NCBI GenBank assembly: GCA_001778785.1
Contig: MFIE01000009.1
Span: forward strand, 6,670 to 16,712
Origin: Candidatus Giovannonibacteria bacterium RIFCSPLOWO2_01_FULL_46_13
Lineage (GTDB): Bacteria > Patescibacteriota > Minisyncoccia > JACPKW01 > UBA11713
DNA length: 10,043 nt
Reading direction: 5' to 3'
Numbering within the stretch: the stretch's first letter is position 1; each line of letters starts with the position of its first letter. Made by a program: the position numbers and the translations under genes. The notes beneath the pieces are model-generated. The model searched no databases. It was not told where the DNA came from and saw only the letters and a list, made by a program, of their open reading frames with translations. Positions 1 to 4,949 of this stretch are shown piece after piece.

Positions 1-476
1 TGCGGTTGGGAATTTACGGTAAGTGCCTGCGCGACAATTTTTTCTACCGCCTGTACCATTTCAACTTGCCCGTCGTAACCCATCAGGAAAGATAAATGGA
101 AGCGGTCGTACGATGCAGTTTTTTTCTCCGCTTCCCGGACCGCGTTTACGACACTTGCCGGAAAGACTTCTTCCAGGAAACCGAAAGCGCGCACGTTAAC
201 TTCGTTTTTGTGCACGTCAGGATGGTCGGCCAGGCGCTTAAAATATTCCGCAAAAACTCGGCATAAAAAAGTAACCTCAATTTTGGGACGTTTTTTGAGG
301 TTATCCAGAGAAGCGATCCATATAGTGAAATATGGTATCTCTAACTTTTTTGCCTCTTCGATAATTTTTATTGTATTTTCGGCACCAACCTTATGCCCAT
401 TCCATGGTTCGAGCCCCTTCTCCTTTGCCCATCTGCGATTTCCGTCCGGGATAATCGCTACGTGATTTAATTTCAT
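1..476 (-). CDS. uppS: Cis-prenyltransferase (undecaprenyl diphosphate synthase family), 3' end beyond window
   Basis: Condenses isopentenyl diphosphate units in cis onto a short allylic diphosphate to make the long polyprenyl diphosphate that carries cell-wall precursors; a cytosolic or membrane-associated homodimer. I translated the minus strand from the ATG at 474-476; 158 codons are visible and the frame is open at the left edge. The N-terminus has HVAIIPDGNRRWA (residues 5-17), the family signature, with D11 as the expected catalytic/Mg-binding Asp. IWIASLDNLKKRP (about 52-64) is the second conserved block, and LSFLMGYDGQVEMVQAV (about 129-145) matches the block usually written as NYGGRxEI. 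IPDGNRRWA in place of IMDGNGRWA, and SLDN in place of STEN, are seen in archaeal and CPR members. The C-terminal region with the RxS...P substrate-binding motifs is off-window. It is divergent from acyP, with 48 bp between start codons and no Shine-Dalgarno site. The exact product chain length cannot be read from this fragment. Confidence 0.93.
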   Translation of the reverse strand, partial: MKLNHVAIIPDGNRRWAKEKGLEPWNGHKVGAENTIKIIEEAKKLEIPYFTIWIASLDNLKKRPKIEVTFLCRVFAEYFKRLADHPDVHKNEVNVRAFGFLEEVFPASVVNAVREAEKKTASYDRFHLSFLMGYDGQVEMVQAVEKIVAQALTVNSQP

Positions 477-490
477 TCAATTTGAAACAT

Positions 491-519
491 TTAGCATAAG
501 AACGCTATTGTAGTATATA
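491..519 (+). promoter_or_regulatory. Putative acyP promoter (leaderless type)
   Basis: TTAGCA at 491-496 lies 17 bp from TATATA at 514-519, five bases before the acyP ATG at 525. A start site about 7 nt after the -10 box would fall on or next to the ATG, so the mRNA would have essentially no leader, which fits the absence of a Shine-Dalgarno site. The -35 match is weak. TAGTAT at 511-516 is an alternative -10. The promoter lies inside the 48-bp gap shared with divergent uppS, for which I see no clear -10. Confidence 0.4.
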
Positions 520-524
520 TAACT

Positions 525-815
525 ATGCAAAATAGTAAAGAGGAAATCCATCACAGGATGCGCGTCTTCGGAAGGGTCCAACGCGTGATGTTTCGCGATT
601 CAATCAGGCGCCGGGCCCAGTCTCTCGGGCTCGCGGGGTACGTGAAAAATCTTTCGGACGGTTCCGTTGAAATAATTACGAAAGGGGAACAGGAAAAAGT
701 TAAGGAACTTTTTGAGTGGGCCAAGCGAGGGCCGCTTTTTGCGCGCGTTGATAAATTCGAGATTGACACGGTCTCTGTACCAAAAAATTTCCAGGATTTT
801 ACAATCGAATACTAA
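525..815 (+). CDS. acyP: Acylphosphatase
   Basis: Hydrolyses the carboxyl-phosphate bond of acyl phosphates; a small cytosolic alpha/beta enzyme. The protein has 96 residues, close to the usual 90-100. The active-site loop GRVQRVMFR spans residues 16-24, with R24 as the phosphate-binding arginine. KNLSDGSVE (41-49) supplies the catalytic N42. GPLFARVDKFEID (about 69-81) is the conserved C-terminal segment, and the protein ends in the typical short tail with an aromatic residue (TIEY). The usual GxVQGVxFR loop has Gly where this protein has R20. I believe this variant also occurs in other CPR proteins, so I do not take it as inactivating. The ATG at 525 is chosen because the next in-frame ATG (M12) would leave only four residues before the active-site loop. 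There is no Shine-Dalgarno site. The stop TAA (813-815) interlocks with the efp stop on the other strand, leaving no room for a terminator. Confidence 0.93.
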   Translation: MQNSKEEIHHRMRVFGRVQRVMFRDSIRRRAQSLGLAGYVKNLSDGSVEIITKGEQEKVKELFEWAKRGPLFARVDKFEIDTVSVPKNFQDFTIEY

Positions 816-1381
816 GCCTTTGAAACGCGTTCGGTGTATTGGCCGGATTCTGTGTTGATGCGTATCACGTCGCCAGCTTCGATAAAAAGCGGCGCGTTTA
901 TCGCGAGGCCGTTTTCGAGGACAACACTTTTGTTCCCGCCGGTTGCGGTGTCGCCCTTGAAGCCCGGAGGCGCTTCTTTCACGACGTAATCAACTTTTAC
1001 GGGGAGAGTTATATTTATTATTTTTTCGTTAAATTTATACGCGGTAACTTCGAGGTTTGGTTTCAAAAATTTTGCGGCCTCGCCCAGGAGTTCTTCCGAA
1101 AGGCTAAACCTGCCTTTTGCATCGCCCGGCTTTTGGAAAAAATATTCCCCGCGGTGGCCGTAAATGAATTTAATCATCTCCCGCTCGATGTCCGCTTCTT
1201 TTACCGCGTCGGAGGGTTGGAAGGTGTGCGCGATAACTTTGCCGGAAATTAAATTCCGGATTTTGGTCTGCACGGAGGGCTTTCGCTGCTGCATACGGAT
1301 AAACTGATAGTCCATGACTTCGTAAGGCTCGCCGTCGAGGATGAATTGCGTCCCCGGCGTTAAATCTGTGTAGGATAACAT
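812..1381 (-). CDS. efp: Translation elongation factor P with non-canonical tip loop
   Basis: Binds between the ribosomal P and E sites and relieves stalling at polyproline stretches. It is 189 aa, the normal bacterial length, with three beta-barrel domains: an N-terminal KOW-like domain (about 1-64) and two OB domains (about 65-130 and 131-189). GFKGDTATGG (about 140-149) and the C-terminal block PLFIEAGDVIRINTESGQYTERV match the family signature. The domain I loop aligns without gaps to the E. coli protein, and there the tip sequence KPGKGQA becomes RMQQRKP (residues 29-35). The residue matching the beta-lysylated Lys34 is therefore Q32, followed by R33 and K34. Eukaryotic/archaeal IF5A is excluded by the third (second OB) domain. 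The ATG at 1379-1381 gives the conserved MxxYTDLTPG start. No Shine-Dalgarno site precedes it, and a -10-like box sits about 9-14 bp upstream. The stop TAG overlaps the acyP stop. Confidence 0.97.
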   Translation of the reverse strand: MLSYTDLTPGTQFILDGEPYEVMDYQFIRMQQRKPSVQTKIRNLISGKVIAHTFQPSDAVKEADIEREMIKFIYGHRGEYFFQKPGDAKGRFSLSEELLGEAAKFLKPNLEVTAYKFNEKIINITLPVKVDYVVKEAPPGFKGDTATGGNKSVVLENGLAINAPLFIEAGDVIRINTESGQYTERVSKA

Positions 1382-1387
1382 TCCAAA

Positions 1388-1416
1388 AGATTATCAAAAT
1401 TTACATTTCCAAGCAA
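1388..1416 (-). promoter_or_regulatory. Putative efp promoter (leaderless type)
   Basis: On the minus strand TTGCTT (1416-1411) is followed 17 bp later by TAATCT (1393-1388). GATAAT (1395-1390) is an overlapping alternative with a closer -10 match but a 15-bp spacer. Either places transcription start within a few bases of the ATG at 1381. No ribosome binding site lies between. This is a sequence-match inference only. Confidence 0.4.
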
Positions 1417-1539
1417 GGGTGGTAGAGTGCGATTAGAGCTCAGCGTGACCCTGTTCCTTAAGGTAAGGGATGTAGCCTCGCGATCCGCTCTTGCTGACAA
1501 GCGGGATCTGCGGGAACATCGAATGACATTCCCGCTGAT

Positions 1540-1586
1540 AAAAAAAGGGAGAGGGCCTTTTAAACTACGCCTCCCTCCACCCTTTT
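1540..1586 (-). terminator. Intrinsic terminator, minus-strand orientation (hairpin D)
   Basis: Read on the minus strand, AAAAGGG (1586-1580) and GAGGG (1577-1573) pair with CCCTC (1555-1551) and CCCTTTT (1549-1543) across a small internal loop (CA against A), giving 12 bp of stem around a 17-nt loop. The stem runs straight into seven Ts (1546-1540). It would stop minus-strand transcription coming from the 258-aa gene side before it reached efp. On the plus strand the same stem is followed by only TTTTC. Confidence 0.6.
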
Positions 1587-1591
1587 CGAAT

Positions 1592-1637
1592 GGCCCGGGC
1601 TGCTGCCGACCACACAGCACCCGGGCCTCTTTTTTTT
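1592..1637 (+). terminator. Strong intrinsic terminator, plus strand (hairpin E)
   Basis: GGCCCGGG (1592-1599) and TGCTG (1601-1605) pair with CAGCA (1615-1619) and CCCGGGCC (1620-1627). That is 13 bp, very GC-rich, with a single bulged C1600 and a 9-nt loop, followed by TC and then eight Ts (1630-1637). It lies 17 bp upstream of the next promoter, so it insulates the 258-aa gene from upstream transcription and defines the 3' end of whatever is transcribed from 1382 onward. Confidence 0.9.
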
Positions 1638-1653
1638 ATTGCCTCTTTTAGTA

Positions 1654-1682
1654 TTGACATTTGATAAGATTTAATATATAGT
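1654..1682 (+). promoter_or_regulatory. Near-consensus sigma70-type promoter for the 258-aa gene
   Basis: TTGACA (1654-1659) is a perfect -35, and TATAGT (1677-1682) differs from TATAAT at one base. The spacer is exactly 17 bp. Expected start is about 1689, giving a leader of about 53 nt. This is the best promoter match in the window. Confidence 0.85.
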
Positions 1683-1725
1683 TAGGGCAATTTAATAATT
1701 CTGTTCTTAAGGCGCATTTCAAACT

Positions 1726-1734
1726 AAAGGAGGA
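1726..1734 (+). promoter_or_regulatory. Strong Shine-Dalgarno site
   Basis: AAAGGAGGA sits 7 nt before the ATG at 1742. It fixes that start codon. Among the genes with visible starts here it is the only one preceded by a strong, well-spaced site. Confidence 0.85.
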
Positions 1735-1741
1735 TAGCTCG

Positions 1742-2518
1742 ATGGCAGCAAAAACCCCTTTCGACGCGAAGGTGTTTTTTAACGGAGATGTTCTTCCGGT
1801 TTTGGATGGCGACGGCTTTGTAGGTCGTCTCCCGCCAGGGAAAGCAAAAATAGTCGTTACGGTTGACCCGGAAGCTGAGGTCTACGGGTTTTCGATCTCG
1901 GGCCGGAAAACGATTGTCCCCAAAAGCGGCAAATCGTACAAGGCGATGGTAGATGTGAGAGTCGGGCCCGGGTTCAACTATCCGTTTTTCCCGAACAACT
2001 TCTGCTTGCTCCAGTTTGGGCAAGCGGATGTGAAGGTCTGGGAGGTTTCCTTAATTGGTTGCAAGGGCAACTTTTTCTTCAGGGTTCAGCTTCTCCACGA
2101 GGCGGACCTGTATTCCGAGGGCGGCAAGCTACGGAGCCCGTATCTGGCCGGAGAACACAAATGGCCGGAGCTCGTGACTTTTTGCCAGAAGCTCTTGGAT
2201 GAGAAGGTTGCGAGCTTGCCTGACATCTCAACGTACAAACCGTCGAACGGAAGGGTGAACCTTCCGCCGAATCAAGGCCTCGTGATCCACGTCAGGTATG
2301 CGCGTTCCTTTGCGGTTCTGGCTACCGCAAGTAACGGCAACGTTCTGGTGTTACCCGAGGACATGCCGACCAACGGGAATAGTTTTCCCAAATTGCACGT
2401 CGGCGACACGGTTGAGTTCAGGAGGCTCATGAAGCTGGAGCCCCGCTTCAATAAATTCGGGAAAAGGCGGGATGTGAATTTCCAGCATAGCGCTCTCGGC
2501 GTTAGTGTCGTGAGCTAA
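1742..2518 (+). CDS. Protein of unknown function (258 aa) with possible C-terminal OB-like domain
   Basis: I do not recognise the family. The ORF is clearly expressed in design: near-consensus promoter, strong Shine-Dalgarno site, ATG start and hairpins on both sides. There is no signal peptide, membrane segment or Cys cluster; Cys 88, 107 and 148 are isolated. Residues 1-115 alternate hydrophobic and polar stretches with many Gly and Pro, suggesting a beta-rich domain, with PPGKAK at 31-36 and GPGFNYPFFPNNF at 75-87. Residues 140-160 look helical. Residues 178-230 (GLVIHVRYARSFAVLAT..., then VLVLPEDMP, then HVGDTVEFRR) resemble the strand order of a cold-shock or S1-type OB fold, in which a GDxVEF strand closes the barrel. 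This is a weak inference from pattern only. C-terminal residues 229-243 are basic (MKLEPRFNKFGKRRD), compatible with nucleic-acid binding. Codon choice leans more to C-ending Phe codons and AAG than in miaA or thrS, which could reflect high expression or transfer. It is a single-gene transcription unit. Confidence 0.85.
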   Translation: MAAKTPFDAKVFFNGDVLPVLDGDGFVGRLPPGKAKIVVTVDPEAEVYGFSISGRKTIVPKSGKSYKAMVDVRVGPGFNYPFFPNNFCLLQFGQADVKVWEVSLIGCKGNFFFRVQLLHEADLYSEGGKLRSPYLAGEHKWPELVTFCQKLLDEKVASLPDISTYKPSNGRVNLPPNQGLVIHVRYARSFAVLATASNGNVLVLPEDMPTNGNSFPKLHVGDTVEFRRLMKLEPRFNKFGKRRDVNFQHSALGVSVVS

Positions 2519-2535
2519 GACTCAGAAAATAAATT

Positions 2536-2545
2536 AAGGAGGTGA
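2536..2545 (+). promoter_or_regulatory. Orphan Shine-Dalgarno sequence without a gene
   Basis: AAGGAGGTGA is a full 10-base complement of the 16S rRNA 3' tail. No normal ORF follows: GTG at 2542 reads GTG AGT TAA, and the only frame at the right spacing opens with ATA (2551) and ends after 17 codons at 2604. The hairpin at 2553 starts 8 bases later. gatB begins 74 nt further on and has its own -10 box, so this site is unlikely to serve it. Confidence 0.5.
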
Positions 2546-2552
2546 GTTAAAT

Positions 2553-2582
2553 AAACCCCAGCGGATTCGTTCCCTGGGGTTT
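2553..2582 (+). terminator. Hairpin, probable terminator of the 258-aa gene
   Basis: AAACCCCAG (2553-2561) pairs with CTGGGGTTT (2574-2582), extended by GGA/TCC (2563-2565, 2571-2573) around a TTCGT loop with bulged C2562. This is a stable 12-bp stem. The downstream tract on the plus strand (TTT, AAAAA, TTCTT) is poor in T for an intrinsic terminator. On the minus strand TTTATTT follows, which is somewhat better. Termination is plausible but not certain. Confidence 0.55.
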
Positions 2583-2598
2583 AAAAATTCTTAAAAAG

Positions 2599-2607
2599 TG
2601 CTAAAAT
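2599..2607 (+). promoter_or_regulatory. Extended -10 promoter element of gatB
   Basis: TG at 2599-2600, one base, then TAAAAT (2602-2607) matches the extended -10 form TGnTATAAT except for one base. No good -35 lies 17 bp upstream, as expected for extended -10 promoters. Start would be near 2614, five bases before the gatB ATG at 2619, with no ribosome binding site in between. Confidence 0.5.
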
Positions 2608-2618
2608 CTTTCTATATT

Positions 2619-4109
2619 ATGTCCGAATATAAACCCACAATAGGGCTTGAGGTGCACGCGGAATTGAAGACTCTGACGAAGATGTTCTGCTCCTGCAAGA
2701 ACGATCCCGACGAGCGGCGCCCGAACACAAATGTCTGTCCGGTTTGCCTTGCGCATCCGGGAGCTTTGCCCGTAGCCAATGGTGACGCCGTGCGTAGGAT
2801 TTTGAAATTAGGTACAGCTTTGGGTGCCAAGCTCGCGGACGAATCACGCTTCGACCGTAAAAATTATTTTTATCCGGACCTTCCGAAAGGTTATCAAATT
2901 TCGCAATATCAGCATCCGTTGGTGGAGGCGGGGGTTTTAGAATTACCTGCCCGTTCAGGCGGGCCTTCAGGAAAAAAAGTCCGCATCACTCGTGTGCATT
3001 TAGAGGAAGACGCGGCGCGCTCCCAGCACGAAAAAGGCGCAACGCTCGTCGATTACAACCGTTCAGGCGTGCCCTTGATGGAACTTGTGACGGAGCCGGA
3101 CATGAATTCTTCTTCGGAGGCAAAAGAATTCGCGGAGGAATTGCAGCTAATTTTAAAATATTTGGGAATTTCTGACGCGGATATGGAAAAAGGGCAGATG
3201 CGCGTGGAGGCGAATATTTCCATTTCTAAAGTAGACGGAAAGCTTGGCACGAAAGTTGAAGTAAAAAATATCAACTCTTTTAAGGCCGTTGAGCGCGCGA
3301 TTGAATATGAATTGAAACGGCAGGAAGAAGTTTTGGAGGGAGGCGAAAAGGTGAAGCAGGAGACGCGCGGGTGGGACGATACGCACCAGAAAACGGTTTC
3401 CCAGCGCTCCAAAGAGAACGCGCACGATTACCGCTATTTTCCTGAACCGGATTTGCCGCCGATGAAATTATCGGAGGTTAAGGAATTTTCTCCTGAAGCG
3501 CTCCGGTCCGAATTGCCGGAACTCCCAAACCAAAAACGGACCCGGTTCCGCAAAGAGTACGGGATAGACGGGGACAAGCTCGAAATTTTTGTACACGATA
3601 AAAAACTGTCGGAATTTTTCGAACAGGCGGTTTCAGAAGCGGATAAATGGACGGGGGAGACCGACCCGAAAAAAGTTATCGAACTTACGGCAAATTATTT
3701 AACCTCGGATTTAGTTGGCATCCTGAAGGAAGTCGGGCTTTCGATGGAAGAAATAAAAGTTACGCCGGAAAATTTCGGGGAGCTTATAAAAATGATTGTA
3801 AACAAAGAAGTCTCTTCGCGCGGGGCGAAAGATATCTTGAAAATGATGGTTGATCCGGTTACCGGCGCGGGAGATGATCCGCACGAAATTGCCCAACGCG
3901 AGGGATTTTTGCAGACCTCGGACGCGGGCGAGCTTGAGAATATCGTGAAAGCGGTCATGACGGCGTACGACGCAGCCGTCCAGGATTATCGCGGGGGCAA
4001 GGAAGCCTCGCTACAGTTCCTAATTGGACAAGCCATGCGCGAAGCCAAAGCCCAAAAAATCGGCGCAAACCCCGATACGCTTAAAGAGATTTTCTTGAAG
4101 AATCTTTAA
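2619..4109 (+). CDS. gatB: Aspartyl/glutamyl-tRNA amidotransferase subunit B
   Basis: Kinase/transamidase subunit of GatCAB. It activates the side chain of Glu on mischarged tRNA(Gln) (or Asp on tRNA(Asn)) with ATP and transfers ammonia delivered from GatA. The ATG at 2619 gives a 496-residue protein starting MSEYKPTIGLEVHAEL, the canonical GatB N-terminus; a GTG at 2598 would add seven unconserved residues and overlaps the -10 box. Zn ligands C24, C26, C40 and C43 (CxC...CxxC) are intact. Catalytic-domain blocks follow: FDRKNYFYPDLPKGYQISQY (78-97), HLEEDA (127-132), DYNRSGVPLMELVTEPD (145-161), VEVKNINSF and RYFPEPDLPP. The C-terminal 150 residues form the helical YqeY-like tail that contacts tRNA. 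A short Gly/Ser-rich segment at 110-118 is encoded by a palindrome and interrupts an otherwise conserved stretch. gatA and gatC are not in this window. The 3' end overlaps miaA by 29 bp. Confidence 0.97.
   Translation: MSEYKPTIGLEVHAELKTLTKMFCSCKNDPDERRPNTNVCPVCLAHPGALPVANGDAVRRILKLGTALGAKLADESRFDRKNYFYPDLPKGYQISQYQHPLVEAGVLELPARSGGPSGKKVRITRVHLEEDAARSQHEKGATLVDYNRSGVPLMELVTEPDMNSSSEAKEFAEELQLILKYLGISDADMEKGQMRVEANISISKVDGKLGTKVEVKNINSFKAVERAIEYELKRQEEVLEGGEKVKQETRGWDDTHQKTVSQRSKENAHDYRYFPEPDLPPMKLSEVKEFSPEALRSELPELPNQKRTRFRKEYGIDGDKLEIFVHDKKLSEFFEQAVSEADKWTGETDPKKVIELTANYLTSDLVGILKEVGLSMEEIKVTPENFGELIKMIVNKEVSSRGAKDILKMMVDPVTGAGDDPHEIAQREGFLQTSDAGELENIVKAVMTAYDAAVQDYRGGKEASLQFLIGQAMREAKAQKIGANPDTLKEIFLKNL
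2946..2971. repeat. Palindromic element embedded in gatB
   Basis: GCCCG (2949-2953) and CGGGC (2960-2964) form an inverted repeat around TTCAGG, flanked by CCTG at 2946 and CAGG at 2956 and 2968. It encodes gatB residues 110-118 (PARSGGPSG), which have no clear counterpart in the usual GatB alignment between the end of the ISQYxxP block and the HLEEDA block. It looks like an in-frame insertion of a short palindromic repeat. Only one copy is in the window, so its repeat nature is inferred. Confidence 0.4.
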
Positions 4110-4929
4110 CCCATTTGATTCGCTTATCGCGTTTCCACCAGAGCATCTGGCGGCGGGTGTAGTTTATCGTTTCTTTATTGATCGCCTCGGTCATTTCTTT
4201 TTTTGATATTTTTTTCTCAAGATAGAGCGCGGGGTATTTATATTCAAAGCCGAGCTCGTTGAATCGTTTTTGTGTAAGTCCGGATTTTCGCAATTTCCCA
4301 ACTTCGCGGATCAAGCCTTTTTTAACCATCTCGCGCGTCCTTTTCTCGATGCGTTTTTTTAATTCTTCCGGAGTTCGCTTCATCCCGAAAAACTTCGCGT
4401 CATATATTTTACGTGCTCTTAGCCTGGGAACTTTTCCCAAGGCCTCAATTATTTCTAGCGCGCGGATAACGCGTCTTTTGTTTTTCCGGTCAACGGTTTT
4501 CCCTCGCGCCTTGTCTTTTTTATCGAGAATTTTTAATAGGGATTCGAGGGACTTTTTTTCACGTATTTTTCGGAGTTTTTGGTTGGGCGGAACTTCCGGA
4601 AGGACTATCCCATCCACGACGGCTCGGATATAAAAACCCGTACCGCCGACGAGAATTGGGATTTTGCCATTCTGGTATATTTTTGCGATCGCTTCCTCGG
4701 CACATTTCTTCCACTCGGCAACGCTCATTGGTTTTTTAGGGTCGGCGATATCTGTGCAAAACTGCCCCTTAATTTTCGCGGTCCCAATATCTAACCCGCG
4801 GTAAATCTGGCGCGAATCCGCGGAAATAATCTCACCATTAATTTTCTTGGCAAGTTTTTTCGCGTATTCCGATTTTCCGGAAGCCGTCGTCCCGACAATG
4901 ACGATGATCTTAAGGTTTGATTTTTTCAT
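4081..4929 (-). CDS. miaA: tRNA dimethylallyltransferase
   Basis: Transfers the dimethylallyl group to N6 of A37 in tRNAs reading codons that begin with U, stabilising codon-anticodon pairing. The protein is 282 aa, slightly below the usual 295-320. The P-loop GTTASGKS is at 13-20, the DSRQIYRGLDIGTAK block at 38-52 (D38 as the catalytic Asp that contacts the A37 amino group), VGGTGFYIRAVVDG at 94-107, and NKRRVIRALEI at 150-160. The tail LGFEYKYPALY (226-236) followed by TRRQMLWWKRDKRIKW (258-273) matches the family C-terminus. Between GTAK and the DPKKP segment (63-67) there are about six residues fewer than usual, and the HHLID-type motif is reduced to TDIADP. The ATG at 4929 gives a normal N-terminus; no Shine-Dalgarno site precedes it and TATAGT lies 8 bases upstream. 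The last residues are encoded antisense to the end of gatB. Confidence 0.95.
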   Translation of the reverse strand: MKKSNLKIIVIVGTTASGKSEYAKKLAKKINGEIISADSRQIYRGLDIGTAKIKGQFCTDIADPKKPMSVAEWKKCAEEAIAKIYQNGKIPILVGGTGFYIRAVVDGIVLPEVPPNQKLRKIREKKSLESLLKILDKKDKARGKTVDRKNKRRVIRALEIIEALGKVPRLRARKIYDAKFFGMKRTPEELKKRIEKRTREMVKKGLIREVGKLRKSGLTQKRFNELGFEYKYPALYLEKKISKKEMTEAINKETINYTRRQMLWWKRDKRIKWVKDSSRKSL

Positions 4930-4945
4930 TTTAGTCTACTATATT
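4917..4945 (+). promoter_or_regulatory. Putative promoter of the 97-aa gene
   Basis: TTGATT (4917-4922), 17-bp spacer, TATATT (4940-4945). The start site would be near 4950-4952, exactly at the ATG of the small gene. The -35 lies within the first codons of miaA, and the -10 shares bases with the miaA -10 on the other strand. Confidence 0.5.
4938..4943 (-). promoter_or_regulatory. -10 box of miaA, overlapping the divergent -10
   Basis: On the minus strand TATAGT (4943-4938) is one base off consensus and ends 8 bases before the miaA ATG (4929), again predicting a leaderless or near-leaderless mRNA. The -35 region is weak (CTTTCA at 4965-4960, 16-bp spacer). Because it overlaps the plus-strand -10 by four bases, the two promoters cannot be bound by polymerase at the same time. 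Confidence 0.5.
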
Positions 4946-4949
4946 GAGG

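Larger units (their letters stand above)
1454..1637 (+). ncRNA. Candidate structured RNA ending in a terminator; family not recognised
   Basis: Five consecutive hairpins can be drawn by eye on the plus strand. A: TTCCTTA 1454-1460 with TAAGGGA 1464-1470 (one G-U pair). B: GATCC 1482-1486 with GGATC 1504-1508, extended by CTTG 1490-1493 with CAAG 1498-1501 around a CTGA loop. C: GCGGGAA 1510-1516 with TTCCCGC 1529-1535. D: AAAAGGG 1543-1549 plus GAGGG 1551-1555 with CCCTC 1573-1577 plus CCCTTTT 1580-1586. E: the terminator stem 1592-1627 with eight Ts. The region has no convincing ORF. It does not show the conserved cores of RNase P RNA, tmRNA, SRP RNA or a T-box. The 5' end is unknown; transcription could start anywhere in about 1395-1450, and acyP read-through antisense to efp could also feed it. 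The hairpins could instead be functional on the minus strand. A separate promoter lies downstream at 1654, so this RNA need not be the leader of the next gene. Confidence 0.45.

Noticed and set aside
839..1252. Plus-strand open frame of 137 codons opposite efp, and similar frames opposite thrS and dnaE.
   Set aside because: Mirror frames of strongly conserved genes, with no homology, no start signals, and compositions that follow the opposite strand.
1411..1430. AAGCAAGGGTGGTA resembles the start of a T-box antiterminator motif (AGGGTGGNACCGCG).
   Set aside because: The CCGCG half is missing (GAGTGCG follows), there is no room upstream for stem I because efp occupies it, and no synthetase or amino-acid gene follows directly.
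1421..1443. GGTAGAGTGC and AGCTCAG look like tRNA D-arm words.
   Set aside because: They are in the wrong order, and no acceptor stem, anticodon arm or TTCGA-type T-loop can be built around them.
1360..1651. Open frames of 74-86 codons across the intergenic region on both strands.
   Set aside because: Low-complexity translations, no ribosome binding sites, interrupted by terminator sequences, and they coincide with strong hairpins.
2551..2604. A 17-codon frame opening with ATA after the orphan Shine-Dalgarno site.
   Set aside because: ATA is a very rare start, the frame runs through the hairpin into the gatB -10 box, and the peptide shows no recognisable pattern.
2598..2618. GTG at 2598 as the gatB start.
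   Set aside because: It adds seven unconserved residues before the canonical MSEYKPTIGLEVHAEL and overlaps the extended -10 element.
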